A stretch of DNA of 54,877 nt, taken from NCBI GenBank assembly GCA_937930555.1, contig CALHCH010000001.1, positions 1-54,877 on the forward strand. The letters are read 5' to 3'. The notes below the pieces were generated by a model, which was not told where the DNA came from, did not search any database, and was given only the letters and a program-made list of their open reading frames with translations. Both the position numbers and the translations under genes were made by a program. The stretch comes from Candidatus Absconditabacterales bacterium (GTDB lineage Bacteria > Patescibacteriota > Gracilibacteria > Absconditabacterales > Absconditicoccaceae). This document shows, piece after piece, positions 9,671 to 25,928 of this stretch (position 1 is the first letter of the stretch; the number at the start of each line of letters is the position of its first letter).

Positions 9671-9952
9671 ATGGAAATTATTGAATATACTCTTGTTTTT
9701 TCAGCTTCAGCGTTCGGTATCGGCTATGTTATGAATAGGTGGAAATTAATTGCGTTAACTTGGTTTGTGGTCTTCATTATTATCCCATTTTTCAAAAAAG
9801 ATTTACACCTACTAGAAGCAATAAAGAAAACTTCTAGTATATCGCAACAGGGCAATACGCCACTGATATTAACATCTATTCTTGTCCTAATTGCAGCAAT
9901 GTTCTTTGGTATGTACACGGCAGACCAACACAAGAAACTCCTAAACAAGTAA
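9671..9952 (+). CDS. Orphan small membrane protein (93 aa)
   Basis: Continuous ORF with no TGA, stop TAA, opposite in strand to its neighbours. Three hydrophobic segments (TLVFSASAFGIGYVM, IALTWFVVFIIIPFF, PLILTSILVLIAAMFFGMYT) with short polar links suggest a three-helix membrane protein. No family recognised. It has its own promoter (9600-9627) and terminator (9975-10003), so it is a self-contained cassette inserted between the GIY-YIG repeat unit and rnc. Confidence 0.75.
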   Translation: MEIIEYTLVFSASAFGIGYVMNRWKLIALTWFVVFIIIPFFKKDLHLLEAIKKTSSISQQGNTPLILTSILVLIAAMFFGMYTADQHKKLLNK

Positions 9953-9974
9953 GATGAAATCATTCCATTTCTCC

Positions 9975-10003
9975 AAAGTCAATCCATATGGGTTGGCTTT
10001 TTT
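9975..10003 (+). terminator. Intrinsic terminator of the 9671 gene
   Basis: AAAGTCAATCC ATAT GGGTTGGCTTTTTT forms a hairpin with G-T pairs followed by a T run. Confidence 0.75.
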
Positions 10004-10024
10004 CTTACCTCTATTTTCTACCTA

Positions 10025-10747
10025 CTATCCTCTAACTCTCACCTCACCATTCACCACTGTCAGCTTCTCCATCGCCTGCTCCGCCCCATCCTCTTGGGCT
10101 TTCTTTTTGTTGGTGCCTGTACCGCGACAGACTAGCTGATCCAGCACATATACATCCGCACCAAACAAGGTCACATCTCCACTCGAGGCAAACTCCAATT
10201 CTACCATATCGTATCTGGGCGTTTCGTTATGATATTTTTGTATCAGCTCTTGGAGGAGATTTTTTCGACTTTTGGTCGGCATAGCTGGCTCGTCTCATAG
10301 GAGCGTATATATATACCTGGTGATAAACTGCTCTACCTCGTCCCATCCATACTGCATATAGATATATGCTATCAGCGCCTCCAATCCATCACTCAATACC
10401 GAATCCTTGTCTGCTCATCCACTCCTCGTCTCTCCCACACCTATCCTGATCACCTCTCCTAGGCCGATATTTCTCGCAACCTTGGCCAGCGTGGACTCCT
10501 TGACTAGGAAGATCTTGGACAAGGTCAGCTGCGACTCTGTGATATCGGGAAAGTGATCATATAGCAATCTCGCCACCACAGCACCCAACACAGAATCACC
10601 CAAAAATTCTAACCTCTCGTTGTGAGCTACTGTCCCGATCGGATAGTCCATCGCGTATGACTTGTGTGTCAACGCCTGTCACAAAAGCTCCTCATCTAGT
10701 GATGAGGTAGGCAGTCAGAGTGAGTTGAGAAAGTCGATGTTGTTCAT
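10025..10747 (-). CDS. rnc: Ribonuclease III
   Basis: Double-strand-specific RNase for rRNA maturation and RNA turnover. ORF-track pieces 10025-10282 and 10415-10672 are in one frame; ATG 10747 and TAG give 240 residues. The catalytic signature HNERLEFLGDSVLGAVVA is intact near residue 46, and a C-terminal dsRNA-binding domain ends in the KKKAQEDGAEQAMEKL helix typical of dsRBDs. Length matches the family. The membrane-protein gene upstream on the same strand ends 5 bp before the rnc start codon, so the two may be cotranscribed. Confidence 0.95.
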
Positions 10748-10752
10748 AAGTT

Positions 10753-11337
10753 TTACTTAGTATTGCTAATATAAAACAGATAATTTAAAATACAGAAGTT
10801 AATCAAAATCAAAGCATATATCAACATAATAACAAATCACATACTATCTCATCAATACTGAATAACCTCAACTGATATTGTTATAAATTGAAATAAGCTC
10901 AACAATATCGAAAAGAATACAAAAAGAATAAATCAGAGCCATTGATTATTTTTCCTTAGTTTTCTATAGAATCATAATCACACTATTCCAAATAAGATGC
11001 ATATAGATTTTACTACATCCACAATAGGGAAAGGACATCTATTTCGCTCCGTTCAAATTAGATTTATTTCTTCAGTTCATCAACTTGATAGTAATGCAGA
11101 TCATGTTCCAATACCAAGCTGAGCGTTTGCTGTATTGAAATAAGTATATATTCAAATAAGCGTCAAAAGAATAAATAGAATATTTAATCGTATATATATC
11201 TTTCTTGGTAATGATTTTGGTAAGTTATTGGCAACAACAAAGAATGAATACAGAAAAAGTGTGCCCAAAAGAATCACATATAGCAATTCAAGTCAAAGAT
11301 CTAAAGGACAATTCCAAGCAAGAAAAAGAAAAGACAT
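10753..11337 (-). CDS. Hidden integral membrane protein (194 aa), unknown function
   Basis: Not in the ORF track. On the minus strand one frame is free of TAA/TAG for about 226 codons and holds several TGA codons. ATG at 11337 gives 194 residues ending TAA 5 bp upstream of rnc. Hydrophobic segments are clear: LLYVILLGTLFLYSFFV, LNILFILLTLIGIYTYF, SICILFGIVGLGFY, FILFVFFSILLSLFQFI and FVIMLIYALILINFCIL, so about five helices. The loop between helices 2 and 3 is Gly/Ser-rich and presumably external. No family recognised. Composition is AT-rich relative to rnc. Confidence 0.75.
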
Positions 11338-11384
11338 GGTAGTGCATAAATTAAAGATCTTGTTTGTGCATAAGAAGACACACT

Positions 11385-11449
11385 CGTCAATTGTTCATCA
11401 TAGGTTGGTTAGTGATTTTACGAGATTGCCACGCTACGCTCGCAATGAC
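11385..11449 (-). pseudogene. Relic of the GIY-YIG unit: gene 5' end plus GTCATTGCGAG repeat
   Basis: The 65 bp here match the region around 9463-9527 closely: the first codons of the GIY-YIG gene (ATG AAC AAT TGA CGA), its upstream sequence (AGGTTGGTTAGTGATTTT vs AGGTTGGTTGGTAAATTC) and the repeat (11422-11449). The reading frame then diverges and ends quickly, so only a truncated copy remains. Confidence 0.75.
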
Positions 11450-11498
11450 GATTGTTTATCAAATTCTTTTGCATTAAAGCAAACAGCAGTACCTACTA

Positions 11499-12044
11499 CT
11501 ATTTTTCAAGTCCCTCAAATATTTTATGTCCTATACCATTCAGTAGTTTTGGACTACTCTCATCTCCATATCTCTTGGCCAGCTCTACCATTTCATTGAG
11601 CACTACCTCCTTGGGGGTGTCGAGATGGGTATATTCTACATATCATAAGATAAACAATACTCTATCCATTAGATCCATACTATCATAGCCAAATGTAGCA
11701 GCATATATATCTACCAACTTACGTACAGGATCTATACTTTCACTAAATCTTGGACCTAGCTCTTTGATATATTCAAAATCTATCTCGCTCGTCTCAAATT
11801 TTTCAAAATAGTTTTCTATAATATATACTATCTCTCTATCAAAATCACCATAGTATCCATCTTTGAATACTTGAGCAAGATCAACATTTTCTTCTAGATC
11901 ATCACCAGGATTGGCTACGATCTTCCTGATCTTGTCGATATCCGTGATAGCGGCCTGATTTTTTCCTGCCATCAAGAAAAAATACTGTTCGTAATAATAT
12001 ACGAGCAGTATTTTTCTAGCATTTATTCTAGCTTTGATATTCAT
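11499..12044 (-). CDS. nusB: Transcription antitermination factor NusB
   Basis: Helical RNA-binding factor that, with uS10, forms the antitermination complex on rRNA operons. ORF-track 11643-12044 extends through a TGA glycine to TAG at 11499, 181 residues. The N-terminal RINARKILLVYYYEQ and the C-terminal segment with VVLNEMVELAKRYG and LLNGIGHKI match the NusB ends, with a longer acidic middle than usual. It is followed by bL32 upstream in the same direction, and its partner uS10 is encoded at 42 kb with an HhH tail. Confidence 0.9.
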
Positions 12045-12149
12045 AATCAGCGAAGCGATAAAATGTTGAACTGTTGAAACGTACTATATGCAGTTCACAT
12101 TCCAACATTTTCTACTTTTAGCTTTTTACTTTTTACTTTCGCGTAGCGC

Positions 12150-12374
12150 TTATGCTTCTATCACATCAGCACCCTTTGATTTTACAGAAACCACCTGCTG
12201 ACCTTTGTAGAATCCAGATTCAGGACATACTCTATGATTGAGTTTTCGACATTGACCCTCATCGGACCATCTGGTCTGGATCTTGTCATTCCAAAACTTC
12301 ATCTTCACTCTTTTCCAAGCGCTATGTCTCTGTTTTTTCTTGGATATAGGTCTTTTCTTTCTTGGTCAGATCAT
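12150..12374 (-). CDS. rpmF: Large ribosomal subunit protein bL32
   Basis: Missed by the ORF track (one TGA at codon 3). 74 residues beginning MIGPRKKRPISKKKQRHSAW, the family start, with HRVCPESGFYKGQQVV at the C-terminal half. Only part of the Cys set of zinc-type L32 is present (two Cys), so zinc binding is doubtful. It lies between bL27 and nusB on the same strand. The spacer toward bL27 carries a 7-bp tandem repeat. Confidence 0.93.
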
Positions 12375-12382
12375 TTTTTTTA

Positions 12383-12413
12383 AATTAAGAATTAAGAATT
12401 AAGAATTAAGAAT
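12383..12413. repeat. 7-bp tandem repeat (AATTAAG)n
   Basis: Four copies of AATTAAG between bL27 and bL32. Same 7-bp period as the tract before murC. Confidence 0.85.
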
Positions 12414-12463
12414 ACACATTACAAGAGTCTTGTTTCTTGTTTCTGTATTCTTGTTTCTTTATA

Positions 12464-13108
12464 TTATTTACCTCCGTCTAGCTCGTCTTGAAGTGTTTTG
12501 AGTTCATCCCACTTATCGTTTTTTGCAAGTGTTGCTTGTTTTTTCCAGGTTTTTGGGTCATGTTGTGAGAGACCATTGTCTGCTAGGATGGTTCTGAGAT
12601 TAGCTACTTTACTAGCACTTAGATCTTCAAAACTCTTGATACCGTTGTCTGCAAATACAGATGCGATCTTAGGACCAATACCTTCGATCTTAGTCAGATC
12701 GTCAGCACCAGTATCTTTCGCAGCTGTTTTAGTGGTTTTAGCATCCTTAGATGCTGTTTTAGCTTCCTTTTTCGCTGCTTTTGGCGCAGCTTTCTTTTCA
12801 GCTTTTGGTTTTGGAGTTGCAGCTATATCGCCAGCTGGCAATACTTCTACCACTGTTCTCTCGTATTTTCTCCCATCAAATCTCACAAACGCTTTTTTGC
12901 GGAAAGAAACGATACCATCGATGCGAGCATGGATAGTGAAGTCCTTGGATGTGTATGCTCCAGCACCTGCTTTGTATTTTCATCATTGTTGTCTGATGAT
13001 GATATTACCAGCACGCGCAGCCTGTCCACCATTGAGCTTAAGCCCATGATAATTTGCATTGGAGTCTCTGAGGTTCTTTGCCGATCCGGCAGCTTTCTTA
13101 TGAGCCAT
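12464..13108 (-). CDS. rpmA: Large ribosomal subunit protein bL27 with C-terminal HhH domain
   Basis: ATG 13108 to TAA 12464, 214 residues against the usual 85-95. Residues 1 to about 91 are bL27 ([31 protein letters not shown] with TGA-encoded GG). A low-complexity Ala/Lys linker follows (about 92-135). Residues about 136-190 form a helix-hairpin-helix domain of the DUF4332/Rad51-N type ([20 protein letters not shown]), ending in [17 protein letters not shown]. The same tail is on uS10 at 42 kb. bL27 reaches the peptidyl-transferase centre with its N-terminus; the extra domain would sit on the ribosome surface and may bind rRNA. No bL21 gene is adjacent, although bL21 is the usual partner. 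Unusual fusion; bL27 assignment is firm. Confidence 0.93.
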
Positions 13109-13205
13109 TTTTTTTAGTAAACTAAATTTGGTGTTTTCCGCAGAAAACGGTTATCAAGATACTGTTTTTGTCAATCATTGCAAGCTTGAATTGTGATCAA
13201 ATTCT

Positions 13206-17105
<3,900 letters not shown>

Positions 17106-17228
17106 GAGACGAAGAAGTTAGTAGTAAATGACAGATAGTGATTGGCTTTTAGTCATTAGTTATTGGTATATGATTGGTAGGTATGTTGTATGGTAACAAA
17201 TTCTTGATATATGGTAGCTGCTCACACT

Positions 17229-17380
17229 GTCATCTCGACTGTAGCGAAGAACGCAGTAATGAGCGAAGTGGAGAGATCTAGCAGTAGTTGGTATATGGTA
17301 CAAGCTCACGCTATATGGTCAGCAATATGATAGATCGTCATTCTGAATTTCATATGTCATCCTGAGCTTGTCGAAGGATA
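17229..17380. repeat. GTCAT-type intergenic repeats between rpoB and rpoC
   Basis: Two units: TGTCATCTCGACTGTAGCGA ... GAGCGAAGTGGAGAGATCT (17229-17279) and GTCATCCTGAGCTTGTCGAA GGAT (17356-17380). The remaining 17106-17460 spacer holds word-like AT repeats (TTGGTATATGGTA twice) and no supported gene. Confidence 0.65.
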
Positions 17381-17468
17381 GACGTATGTAATGAAGAATG
17401 TCATGAATCTACAATCGGGACTCACTCTCTATCAAATATCAGCATAATGACTATATGTAATAAAAGAT

Positions 17469-17496
17469 TTGACAAATTGATATATATATGTAGTAT
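17469..17496 (+). promoter_or_regulatory. Sigma70-type promoter of the 17543 orphan gene
   Basis: TTGACA, 16-bp spacer of alternating AT, TAGTAT. Same layout as the 9600-9627 promoter. Confidence 0.7.
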
Positions 17497-17542
17497 GTTA
17501 GTGTCTGAGCTACTTAGACTAAATAGTTAAAATACAAAGATT

Positions 17543-17743
17543 ATGAATTCATTATTATCACGATTTTTATCATGCTTTGCTGGAGGGGTTGTTGCGTACT
17601 TCATACCCATTCCACCACCTGAATGTCTGAATATTGATAATCACACTTACAGTCTTGGTGTATCAGCTATATCTGCAATAAGTGTATTTATTTACTTCAC
17701 ATTAAAGAGTGATCCAGACAAATTAGGAGATGATCAAAGTTAG
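17543..17743 (+). CDS. Orphan small protein (66 aa) inside the rpoB-rpoC gap
   Basis: Plus-strand ORF with no TGA, stop TAG, opposite to rpoB and rpoC. Two hydrophobic segments (LLSRFLSCFAGGVVAYFIP and LGVSAISAISVFIYF) with a CLNIDNHTY link suggest a small two-helix membrane protein. Its strong promoter supports expression. No family recognised. A weak terminator-like sequence (GCC...GGGTGAGGCTTTTTTT) follows at about 17753-17784. Its presence breaks what is normally a continuous operon. Confidence 0.65.
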   Translation: MNSLLSRFLSCFAGGVVAYFIPIPPPECLNIDNHTYSLGVSAISAISVFIYFTLKSDPDKLGDDQS

Positions 17744-17791
17744 TCTATTTTGCCAATATTCCCAATGGGTGAGGCTTTTTTTTATTCTCAA

Positions 17792-17823
17792 GAGATTGCC
17801 GCGTCGTACCTCCTCGCAATGAC
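17792..17823. repeat. GTCATTGCGAG-type repeat
   Basis: GAGATTGCCGCGTCGTACCT CCTCGCAATGAC, a diverged copy of the repeat flanking the GIY-YIG gene. Confidence 0.7.
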
Positions 17824-17851
17824 ACTACTATGTGCGATAGCCACTGCTGTT

Positions 17852-17890
17852 CCTCCCTTGATAAAGGGAGCTAGGGGGATTTGCACTAGC
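17852..17890. repeat. GC-rich palindromic element (type A), intergenic
   Basis: CCTCCCTTGATAAAGGGAGC TAGGGGGATTTGCACTAGC. A second copy with the same TTTGCACTAGC end lies at 24616-24670. Related elements sit inside murC and sufS. From 17895 to the rpoB end, imperfect direct repeats of CTCATCTGATTCTTCTG follow. Confidence 0.7.
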
Positions 17891-17976
17891 CACTCCCCAC
17901 GTCTCATCTGACTCTTCTGACTCTCATCTGATTCTTCTGCTTATTCCTCTGACCCTCATCTGATTCATCTGTCATA

Positions 17977-21531
<3,555 letters not shown>

Positions 21532-21555
21532 AAGTAGTGTCAGAAAAGAAACAAA

Positions 21556-21577
21556 AAATCTTCTCGAGTTCTCGAGA
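21556..21577 (-). terminator. Possible attenuator hairpin upstream of rpoB
   Basis: On the minus strand TCTCGAG AA CTCGAGA is followed by AGATTTTTT, 25 bp before the rpoB start. It could terminate part of the upstream transcription. The loop is short, so confidence is moderate. Confidence 0.45.
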
Positions 21578-21675
21578 CTGTTTTAGTACGTATATAATGA
21601 GACCTGTATGAACATCTTAGATAAGAAGCGAAATAAATCTGCTTAGTGATGAATATCTATCCATCAATAACAAAA

Positions 21676-21837
21676 TTATTTCTTGCTTCTGGTGGGTGTA
21701 AGACTATGTCTTCCCTTTGCTCTTCTTCTAGCAAGCACATTTCTTCATGCTTTGGTCTGCATTCTTTTCATAAACCCATGTTTTCTTGTTCTTTTTCTCC
21801 ATTGATATTTTCTGATTCTATTTAGTTTTCCTGGCAT
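21676..21837 (-). CDS. rpmH: Large ribosomal subunit protein bL34
   Basis: Missed by the ORF track (one internal TGA). 53 residues, start MPGKLNRIRKYQWRKRTRKH, then GFMKRMQTKAGRNVLARRRA, the invariant bL34 core with TGA for the glycine. Normally bL34 is encoded with rnpA near the origin; here it sits between bS18 and rpoB. The spacer to bS18 has an inverted AT-rich repeat (AAAGTAGAAA / TTTCTACTTT). Confidence 0.95.
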
Positions 21838-21897
21838 GTGAATTAAAGTAAAAAATAAAAATTGGAAAGTAGAAATAATATGTAGATTGAAAAAGTA

Positions 21898-22139
<242 letters not shown>

Positions 22140-22205
22140 CTGAATGATATAAAGTGATAAATGAAGGCATAGTTGGTATATGGTAGCTAGATGGCTAACA
22201 AATAC

Positions 22206-22607
22206 TTATTCTTGAGATTCTTCCTCTTCGCTTTCTTCCTGCTCCTCTTCTTGTTCTTCCTCTACTTTTGGTGAGAGTTCTTCTCGTCTTTTGGTCAATT
22301 CTCACATTTTCAAGAATGATTCGTTGGTACCCATACCAAAAATGGTAAATTTAGCAATTCATTTGATCAATCTCAATTCGGATTTGAGTTCGTCGATCTG
22401 ATCTCCATCCATCTCTGTATGGTATGAGACATAGTATGCCTGGTCCTGACCAGCTATAGGATATGCTGTAGGCATCAATCCTATCTCATCAGTATCCAAG
22501 ATCTTTCCATACTTGTTTAGCAACTGCTGTGCTGATTCGCTTGCAGCTTTGATGTCTGGACCTGATAGATTGGTATCTATCACTGTCACGAGTTCATAAG
22601 TTTTCAT
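22206..22607 (-). CDS. rpsF: Small ribosomal subunit protein bS6 with acidic tail
   Basis: The family start MKTYELVTVIDTNLS sits at ATG 22607 (the ORF track starts 13 codons earlier). The frame runs through TGA glycines to TAA 22206, 133 residues. The bS6 fold is recognisable (DQAYYVSYHTEMDGDQIDEL). The last 20 or so residues are almost all Glu/Gln/Ser, recalling the glutamate tail of E. coli S6 but encoded here. Partner bS18 is next. Confidence 0.93.
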
Positions 22608-22777
22608 AAGAATATAAGTTGAAAAATAAAGTATCTGGCTTCCCAAATTGGTCGGGAAAGACGAGTCAGGTCTCTCACTGTCGTCCCTACTTCTGGTATG
22701 GTATTTTTGTATTTAATATTTTGTTGCTTCCGCCGCTAAGTTACATCTGTATTGCAAACTCTCTATTCTGTATTCTG

Positions 22778-23566
22778 CTATATAGCATATCTCACATATC
22801 CACTCACTGTCGTGTCTCCTAGTGCGTCTTTTACTTTTTTGCTATCGTCAAATATGGATACCTGCTCTAATAGCACAAACTCGCTATATCTCTTATTCAT
22901 CTTTCCTTTGATGATGTTTTCTAGGATGTCTGCTGGCTTACCGCTATCTTTCATCTCTTCTTCAAACTCAGTTTTCATATCTGCTGTCTCCTGAGCTGGC
23001 ACATCGTCTACACTGAGGTAGCTAGGATTCATAGCTGCTATCTGGAGAGCCACTTGTTTTGCTGCTTCTGCATCACCGTCATAATATACTACTGCAGCTA
23101 CCTTGTCACCTGGATGAGTATAGATATATCCAGTATCTGATGAGGTAAACACATCAGCTATCTGCATATTTTCACCAATAGTCACAAAGTTGTCTTGTAG
23201 CACTTTATTTAGCTCGTCTTTTTTGTCTTGATCGAGTGATTCAAAACTCTCTACCGCACCGTATCCAGCCACAAGATCTACTATCTGACTAGCAAGATCT
23301 TTAAATGTATCATTTTTGGCTACAAAGTCGGTTTCACACGCTAGCTTGAGTCCTACGATGAGATCTCATACCTGCTTGATCATCACGATACCTTCGTGAG
23401 TCTCTCTATCAGCGTTTTTTGCTGCTTTGAGTGCTCCTCTCTCTCTGAGCCAGTCCTGAGCACCATTCATATCTCATTCTGATGCTTCGAGTGCTCTTTT
23501 GCAGTCATTTAGTGGAGCGTGAGTCAATGCTCTAAGCTCTTTGAGTAGTTTCATATCTACAGCCAT
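22778..23566 (-). CDS. tsf: Elongation factor Ts
   Basis: Guanine-nucleotide exchange factor for EF-Tu. ATG 23566 to TAG 22778, 262 residues. N-terminal UBA-like part MAVDMKLLKELRALTHAPLN DCKRALEA; the LKLACETDFVAKND motif that contacts EF-Tu is present. The C-terminal core is shorter than in E. coli. uS2, its usual operon partner, is 1.1 kb upstream, with two membrane-protein genes between them. Confidence 0.95.
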
Positions 23567-23590
23567 AGTGTTTGGTAATGGTTAAAAAAA

Positions 23591-24040
23591 TTAATTTACA
23601 AATATCTTATTCTGAGTAATTTGAATAAATCACGCTGCGATGACATAAGTCAATCCAATTATTAATTTTAAATGATCATATCAAGTCTCTGCAATAAACA
23701 TAAATTGATTGATTGCTAAAATGAAAATTAAAATCACTGCAAATTTATATCAGAATTGATAATATTTCGAAGTAAAATAAAGATGAATTAGTCATACAAT
23801 TATCTTAACAGATTCGAAGATGTATGCTATACTTGAAGCCTCATTTGAAATTCAAGACTTAACAAGCATATATAGAAGAGGAGCAATAACCAATGTTCGA
23901 TATAAAAATATCAAAAGCAATGATATTATATGCATCCATTTATATGAAATTAGCGATTCTTTTAATGTTATTCATTTCAGCTTCTCTTTTGAAAAAAGTT
24001 TGAGCATAAATAATCATCAAAAAGATAAAAATGAAATCAT
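23591..24040 (-). CDS. Hidden membrane protein (149 aa), unknown function
   Basis: Not in the ORF track; the plus-strand ORF 23820-24314 is its shadow. One minus frame is open from 24046 to TAA 23591 with TGA codons at likely glycines. ATG 24040 lies 6 bp after the stop of the upstream membrane gene, so the two are coupled, and it ends 25 bp before tsf. Hydrophobic helices include MHIISLLLIFLYRTLVIAPL, FAVILIFILAINQFMFI and LIIGLTYVIAAGFIQI, so about four spans. No family recognised. Confidence 0.7.
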
Positions 24041-24046
24041 TGATCA

Positions 24047-24463
24047 CTATTCCTCATCCTCTGCATCCACATCCAACTCAAATATACTCACCATCCATCC
24101 TCACAATCCTGCAAATATCGGCATCAGTATCTTATCTTCATTGATGACATATCTTCACTCTCGAGCTTGTTTGGCAAATATCACTCGTATGACCAAAAAA
24201 CACAAGAACACAAACACAGGCAGTATCCACAAATATGGGATAAAGATAAACACCACTCACAATACCAATACGATAAAGAATGACATCCATCGACCCATAG
24301 CTTGTTTGAGGTGAAACATCTCATAGATACTGACTTCGTCCTGAGACAATGCAGCCACTATACCCACAAAAAAGTACATCAACAATGCTTTTTTTCTTTC
24401 GATACTGCTAGGCACATAACGATCATCTATCAATCCGTCTAATTCTCTGGTTTCTTTGACCAT
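24047..24463 (-). CDS. Small integral membrane protein (Tic20/DUF4870-like by topology)
   Basis: ORF-track 24257-24463 continues through TGA glycines to TAG 24047, 138 residues. Pattern: polar start, ERKKALLMYFFVGIVAAL helix, EMFHLKQAMGRWMSFFIVLV, IFIPYLWILPVFVFLCFLV, then KQAREGRYVI and an acidic C-terminus. The F-H-x-K-Q-A-x-G-x-W motif between helices is typical of small Tic20/DUF4870-like membrane proteins common in CPR genomes. Function unknown. It starts the run leading into tsf. Confidence 0.75.
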
Positions 24464-24489
24464 CAGAACAAAAATGATAAAAAAGTCGC

Positions 24490-24700
24490 TTGTGATTGCT
24501 GTCTCATCTCGCTTATATCTTCACGGGATTCCACGTCGCAATCGACCTTTATTCGCTATGCTCATAAGGTCTCATCCGACTCTGAATGACATTATCTATT
24601 GCTTTAGCCGACCTGCCTCCCCCTTGATTATCATCCTCTCACTGTTGAGGAAAAGGGGGATTTGCACTAGCTACTCATTCTCCCCTTACTCTTTTTTCCT
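24490..24700. repeat. Diverged GTCAT-type and type A palindromic repeats before the membrane gene
   Basis: The 24464-24715 spacer holds a degenerate GTC...CTGAATGAC unit (about 24501-24591) and a type A GC-rich element (24616-24670, CCTCCCCCTTGATT ... GGGGGATTTGCACTAG). No gene seen. Confidence 0.6.
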
Positions 24701-24715
24701 CACTCCTTCTTCCGT

Positions 24716-25369
24716 TTATCCAAATATATACTTCAAGATATAATCTATACTACTAAAGCTGTTGGTATTGCACATGATCACCTGCTGAGTCAAGAATTTG
24801 TCAAAATCCGATGAAGCAAGTACTACCGCTTCTGCGTTCAATTTTTGTATCTCTTTAACAAATTTGCCCATATACTGACCATCTACGATCACTACGAGAT
24901 CTGGCTTTTTTCTGAGGTTTACAACACCTTTGTATACTTGTTCTACCTTTTTGAGCTCTCTCTTTTTCATAGATTGCTCTTTTTTGGTCAATGTATCAAA
25001 AGACGGTCCGTCTACAAACGATCTAAGATCCTTGAGACTTCTAATCCTACTCAAAAGCGTATCAAAATTGGTGAGGACACCAGATGGTACCTTATGATTG
25101 AGAAAATGGAAATTTGCCTTATCAGCAAGTGCTTCCAATTCTTCTTTGTAAAGTGTTTTTTCACACAATACAAGTATTTCTTTTTTGGATTTTTTTGCAT
25201 CCGCAATCAATTCTTTTGCAGCCTTGAGCTGCTCCTCAATGATCGCTGGATCAAAAATCACCAACCCGTTGTGTACTCACATCCAAGCATCGCTTGTCTT
25301 TGGGTTTGATTTATTTTTGGGTTGTCATATGTAGGCCTTTGCCTTGACGATATCTGTTGCTACAGTCAT
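24716..25369 (-). CDS. rpsB: Small ribosomal subunit protein uS2
   Basis: ATG 25369 to TAA 24716, 217 residues, extending the ORF-track start upstream through TGA codons. Features of uS2: a KAYIGQPKNKSNP region in place of GHxxxRWNP, the helix AAKELIADAKKSKKEILVLCEK, and PDLVVIVDGQYMGKFVKEIQ near the C-terminal sugar-phosphate-like fold. Shorter than the E. coli protein (241). Downstream of bL12 in the same direction. Confidence 0.9.
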
Positions 25370-25423
25370 ATGTAATATATCAAAATAAAATTGTTAGTAA
25401 TTAGTTTCTAATCACTAATGACT

Positions 25424-25867
25424 TTATTTGAGTGAGATTGTAGCCCCTTCTGCTTCTAGTTTTTCTTTCAATGCAGCCGCTTCATCAGCAGGGATCTTTT
25501 CTTTGATCATTACTGGAGCCTGTCCTACCATATCTTTAGCCTCCTTGAGACCTAGTCCTAGGACTTCTTTCACAGCCTTGATCACAGCGATCTTAGATTG
25601 ACCTACTTCTGTAAGCTCTACAGATACTGAGTCATCTCCTCCATCGTCTCCTCCAGCTCATCCTCATCCTCCTCACATCATTACTGGAGCTGCTGCAGAT
25701 ACACCAAACTCTTCTTCGAGAGCTTTTACAAGATCATTTAGCTCGATAGCTGATAGACCTTTTACCATACCCATGATCTTTTTTGCGTCACCCTTTAGTT
25801 CGATAGTAGGTGCTGCGTTTTCTGTTGTTTCTGTAGTTGCTTCTGTTGTTGTAGCTTCATCAGTCAT
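25424..25867 (-). CDS. rplL: Large ribosomal subunit protein bL12 (L7/L12)
   Basis: ATG 25867 ([13 protein letters not shown]) to TAA 25424, 147 residues. N-terminal dimerisation region, then a hinge rich in Gly and Asp ([15 protein letters not shown], several TGA), then the conserved C-terminal domain [23 protein letters not shown] that recruits GTPase factors. An acidic Thr/Glu N-terminal extension precedes the usual start. Directly downstream of uL10, the classic rplJL order. Confidence 0.96.
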
Positions 25868-25928
25868 TGTAATAATTGTATATAATATAAAAGAATAATT
25901 GTACAAAAATAATTTCAAATCGTTTTGG

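Noticed and set aside
11228-11599. 123-codon plus-strand ORF
   Set aside because: Covers a relic, repeat and the end of nusB; opposite to a better-supported membrane protein.
12498-13049. 183-codon plus-strand ORF
   Set aside because: Shadow of the bL27-HhH gene; its Ala/Ser-rich content mirrors the Ala/Lys linker.
17753-17784. Firm terminator after the 17543 gene
   Set aside because: T run is present but the stem is weak and gapped, so it is only mentioned in the gene entry.
17880-17976. CRISPR-like direct repeats (CTCATCTGATTCTTCTG)
   Set aside because: Too short, irregular spacing, no unique spacers, no cas genes.
23820-24314. Plus-strand ORF of 164 codons
   Set aside because: It lies opposite two well-formed minus-strand membrane genes in table 25, has low-complexity Ser/Asn/His content and no fold-like pattern.
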